Origin: Ovoidimarina sp039190895
GTDB taxonomy: Bacteria > Pseudomonadota > Alphaproteobacteria > Rhodobacterales > Rhodobacteraceae
Reading direction: 5' to 3'
Length of the DNA: 64,000 nt
NCBI GenBank assembly: GCA_039190895.1
Contig: JBCCXY010000002.1
Span: 1-64,000, forward strand
Part shown: piece by piece, positions 61,654-64,000 of the stretch
How positions within the stretch are numbered: position 1 is the stretch's first letter
How the letters are laid out: the number at the start of each line of letters is the position of its first letter
Made by a program: the position numbers and the translations under genes
Notes under the pieces: generated by a model
The model's input: only the letters and a program-made list of their open reading frames with translations
Told to the model about the DNA's origin: nothing
The model's database searches: none

Positions 61654-63297
61654 ATGTCCAAGAAACTGAACCGCAGGGAGTTTCTGCGCAAAACCTCGCT
61701 CGCCTCTGGTGTGCTGATGGTGGCACCAGGGATCTACGGCGCGTCCGTCAACACCGCACACGCGCAGACAGGCAGCTTTGACTATATCATCTGCGGCGCC
61801 GGCTCCGCGGGTTGCGTATTGGCCGCCCGGCTTACCGAAGACCCCGAAGTCTCGGTGCTACTGATCGAGGCAGGCGGCCCCGAGGAAGGCGTCGAAGCAA
61901 TCTCGACACCACTGCTTCTGCTGCAGCTCTGGAACACGGAATACGACTACGCCTACTTCACCGCGCCGCAAAAGCACTGCAACAACCGCCAGATCCACTG
62001 GCCGCGCGGGCGTGTCGTCGGCGGCTCCGGCTCCCTCAACGGGATGCTCTATGTGCGTGGGCACGCCACGGATTACGACAACTGGGCCTACATGGGGAAC
62101 CCGGGCTGGGATTACGCAAGCGTCCTGCCCTACTTCAAGAAGTCTGAGGACTTTGAAGGCGGCGAAGACGAATACCACGGCGTCGGCGGCCCGCTGCGCG
62201 TGACGACCGAATACGAAAAGCATCCGACGACGCAAAGGATCGTCGAAGCCTGCCAACAAGCCGGGTATTCCTTCAACGAAGACTACAACGGCGCAGACAC
62301 CGAGGGCGTGAACTACGCCCAAATGAACACCAAAGACGGCAAGCGCCATTCAAGCGCAGTCGCTTTCCTCCGTCCGGCGCTGGAGAGGCCGAACCTCAGC
62401 CTTCTGACCAATGCGCGCGTGGCCAAAGTCAACCTCGACGGCAAGACGGCGACGGGCGTGACCTACGTCCAGGAAGGTGAAGAGCGCGTTGTGACCGCAA
62501 CGCAAGAGGTCATCCTGTCCGGCGGAACAATCGAAAGTCCGAAGATCCTGATGCTTTCCGGCATTGGCGAGCGAGAGCAACTCGAAGAGCACGGCATAGA
62601 AGTGGTCCATGAACTGCCAGGCGTGGGCAAGAACCTGCACGATCACTCACTCGCCCCGGTGATCTACGAAGGCGACGTGCCGCCGCCCACCAACATGGCC
62701 GTGATCCCACTGCACGCGCAGGCATTCATGCGATCCGATCCCCGGCTGCCAGCGCCGGACATGCAACCACTGTTCTTCCACGTGCCGCTCTACACAGGCG
62801 ACACGCAAGAACCTGTCACGGCCTCGGCCTACACGCTGTGTGCGGGCGGGGTCAGCCCAACAAGCCGCGGCGAGCTAAGGATTACGGGACCCAACATGGA
62901 CGACCCCCTCATGCTGGACCCGAACCTGCTTGAAACCGAATACGACGTGCAAACAATCGTCACCAACATCAAGATGATGCGCGAAATTGCCCAGCAACCC
63001 GCTCTCGCAGAGATCACCACACGCGAAATCTATCCCGGACCAGAAGTGCAAACGGATGAGGAACTGGCAGACTACGCCCGCAATTCCCTGCAGTCCTATC
63101 ACCACCAGGTCGGCACCTGCAAAATGGGCCGCGACGAATTCGCCGTCGTGGATCACGAGCTGAAAGTGCACGGCATAGACGGCCTTCGCGTCATCGACGC
63201 ATCGATCATGCCCATCGTCCCAACTGGCAACACCAACGCGCCGACATACATGGTCGCCGAAAAGGGCGCCGACATGGTCAAGGCAGCGCGCAGTTAG
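61654..63297 (+). CDS. GMC-family FAD alcohol dehydrogenase with Tat signal
   Basis: A 547-residue GMC oxidoreductase starting MSKKLNRREFLRKTSLASGV: RREFLRK is a Tat motif, with cleavage near AHA|QTGSF. FAD motif YIICGAGSAGCVLAARL, HWPRGRVVGGSGSLNGMLYVRG, and C-terminal SYHHQVGTCKM with PTGNTNAPTYMVAEKGADM giving the His/Asn active-site pair. Start ATG 61654 behind GGGAGGA; the frame above reads across the ALDH gene. Works in the periplasm on a primary alcohol, as PEG dehydrogenase and alkanol dehydrogenases of this family do. Substrate unknown. Confidence 0.9.
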   Translation: MSKKLNRREFLRKTSLASGVLMVAPGIYGASVNTAHAQTGSFDYIICGAGSAGCVLAARLTEDPEVSVLLIEAGGPEEGVEAISTPLLLLQLWNTEYDYAYFTAPQKHCNNRQIHWPRGRVVGGSGSLNGMLYVRGHATDYDNWAYMGNPGWDYASVLPYFKKSEDFEGGEDEYHGVGGPLRVTTEYEKHPTTQRIVEACQQAGYSFNEDYNGADTEGVNYAQMNTKDGKRHSSAVAFLRPALERPNLSLLTNARVAKVNLDGKTATGVTYVQEGEERVVTATQEVILSGGTIESPKILMLSGIGEREQLEEHGIEVVHELPGVGKNLHDHSLAPVIYEGDVPPPTNMAVIPLHAQAFMRSDPRLPAPDMQPLFFHVPLYTGDTQEPVTASAYTLCAGGVSPTSRGELRITGPNMDDPLMLDPNLLETEYDVQTIVTNIKMMREIAQQPALAEITTREIYPGPEVQTDEELADYARNSLQSYHHQVGTCKMGRDEFAVVDHELKVHGIDGLRVIDASIMPIVPTGNTNAPTYMVAEKGADMVKAARS

Positions 63298-63319
63298 CGG
63301 CAGATAGCCTGACAAATAC

Positions 63320-63345
63320 GGCTGCGAGCCCCAACACTCGCAGCC
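63320..63345 (+). terminator. Stem-loop after the GMC gene
   Basis: GGCTGCGAG / CTCGCAGCC, 9 base pairs with an 8-base loop, 23 bases after the GMC stop and before the convergent MATE gene (205-base gap). Probable terminator for the rightward unit; the rest of the gap (to 63502) shows no further structure. Confidence 0.6.
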
Positions 63346-63502
63346 AATCTACCCCACCTCCGCCAATGGCTGTTGCGAGATGCCGGAACTCAGCAACGGC
63401 CCGTTCATCCCCCACACCTCCGGCCCCAGGAAATAGCCGGGGTCACTTCGTCGGCGTAGGCACCACTCAGCGCGGCAATCCACTTGTCATCGACCGAAAG
63501 CG

Positions 63503-64000
63503 CTAAGCCGATCGCGTCAGAAGCCAAAACCGCCACGGCAAAGCAATCGCCGCAATGACCAACCCGGAGGTATAGCCAAACCAAACGCCAACCGCGCCAA
63601 GCTCCATCCAGAACCCGAACGCATAGCACAGCGGCAACGCAACCGGCCAATACGCGAACAGCGTGATGGCCGTCGGCGCACTCATGTCCGAGATGCCCCG
63701 CAGCGCGCCCAGCGCCGTTCCCTGATACCCGTCCGCGATCTGCAACATGGCGACGACAATGAACAGCGTCACCGTCAGCTCGATCACCGCCGGGTCGTCT
63801 GACATCGCCTCAGCCATCAGCCGCCCAGCCGCAATGAAAACCACCGCCGCCAAGGCCTGCCACACAGTCACAATGACGAACGACGCCTTCAGGATCGGCC
63901 GCAACCGCTCCCTCCGCGCCGACCCGACGGCTTGCCCGACCCGGATCGAAACGGCCCCCGCCATCCCCAGCGGGATCATGTACGCCACGCCCGCCAGCGC
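63503..64000 (-). CDS. MATE-family exporter, C-terminal part (5' end outside window)
   Basis: At least 165 residues of a MATE-family transporter, read leftward and open to the window edge. SIRVGQAVGSARRERLRPIL and GALRGISDMSAPTAITLFAYWPVALPLCYAFGF (part: GALRGISDMSAPT) are typical of the second MatE repeat of NorM-like proteins. It ends PWRFWLLTRSA. The GTG at 63986-63988 is not the true start. Exported compound unknown. Confidence 0.85.
   Translation of the reverse strand, partial: ALAGVAYMIPLGMAGAVSIRVGQAVGSARRERLRPILKASFVIVTVWQALAAVVFIAAGRLMAEAMSDDPAVIELTVTLFIVVAMLQIADGYQGTALGALRGISDMSAPTAITLFAYWPVALPLCYAFGFWMELGAVGVWFGYTSGLVIAAIALPWRFWLLTRSA

Noticed and set aside
63405..63650. 81-residue open frame on the minus strand
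   Set aside because: It is another frame of the MATE gene and its 3' flank, with no ribosome site or domain.

Overview
The window is a gene-dense, GC-rich stretch with no rRNA, tRNA, CRISPR array, phage gene or insertion sequence that I can see. It is almost entirely catabolic. It holds at least five ABC importers (ribose-type, three MalEFGK-like, one AlgQ/M1/M2/S-like), one dipeptide-type ABC importer, one TRAP transporter, and the enzymes and local regulators that go with them. Alginate use, a TRAP importer, many 4-nt ATGA gene overlaps, and many GntR/LacI/ROK regulators beside transporters all fit a marine Rhodobacteraceae (Roseobacter-group) alphaproteobacterium. That assignment is inference; there is no phylogenetic marker here.

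Layout. (1) 1-3090, leftward: ribose-type ABC transporter (ATPase, permease, truncated binding protein), divergent from a LacI-type repressor (3203-4236) that carries an in-frame TAG and has no normal start codon. (2) 4299-12236, leftward: binding protein, two permeases, VOC protein, argininosuccinate-lyase-like enzyme, ABC ATPase, PfkB kinase and a GlmS-like SIS amino-sugar-phosphate deaminase. The SIS gene also has an early in-frame stop. Divergent are a ROK regulator, a three-part PIG-L deacetylase and a DMT transporter (12360-16771). Together they look like a pathway for an acylated amino-sugar conjugate. (3) 16958-30304: GntR regulator, TIM-barrel isomerase, ribokinase-like kinase, amidohydrolase (lactonase), aldo/keto reductase, BtpA/SgcQ protein, M42 peptidase (SgcX-like), FGGY kinase, ABC importer and FucU mutarotase, apparently for an L-fucose-like sugar or glycoside. 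A shared CATGCTAGTATG-like motif precedes several of these units. (4) 30327-31700: MATE exporter. (5) 31742-40650: alginate oligosaccharide module (GntR regulator, AlgS/M1/M2/Q-like ABC importer, PL15 exolytic oligoalginate lyase, SDR reductase, KdgF cupin). (6) 40645-47890: dipeptide-type ABC importer with an Asp/Glu/hydantoin-type racemase and a GntR regulator. (7) 47905-59038: MarR regulator divergent from a tight operon of a NicX-like ring-cleaving dioxygenase, a NicD-like hydrolase, an acyl-CoA-dehydrogenase-fold flavoprotein lacking the usual catalytic Glu, an AMP-dependent CoA ligase, a flavin reductase, a TRAP transporter, a glutaryl-CoA-dehydrogenase-like enzyme and malonyl-CoA decarboxylase. 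(8) 59088-63297: AraC-type regulator, aldehyde dehydrogenase and a Tat-exported GMC oxidoreductase. (9) A MATE exporter runs off the right edge.

The two most interesting candidates for undescribed biology are region 7, which looks like a CoA-thioester-dependent N-heteroaromatic degradation pathway joining nic-type ring cleavage to a GCDH/MCD endgame, and region 2, where a fumarate-lyase-superfamily enzyme sits inside an amino-sugar operon. No gene-free stretch longer than about 280 bases occurs; the intergenic regions that carry visible structure are listed as regulatory or terminator features.
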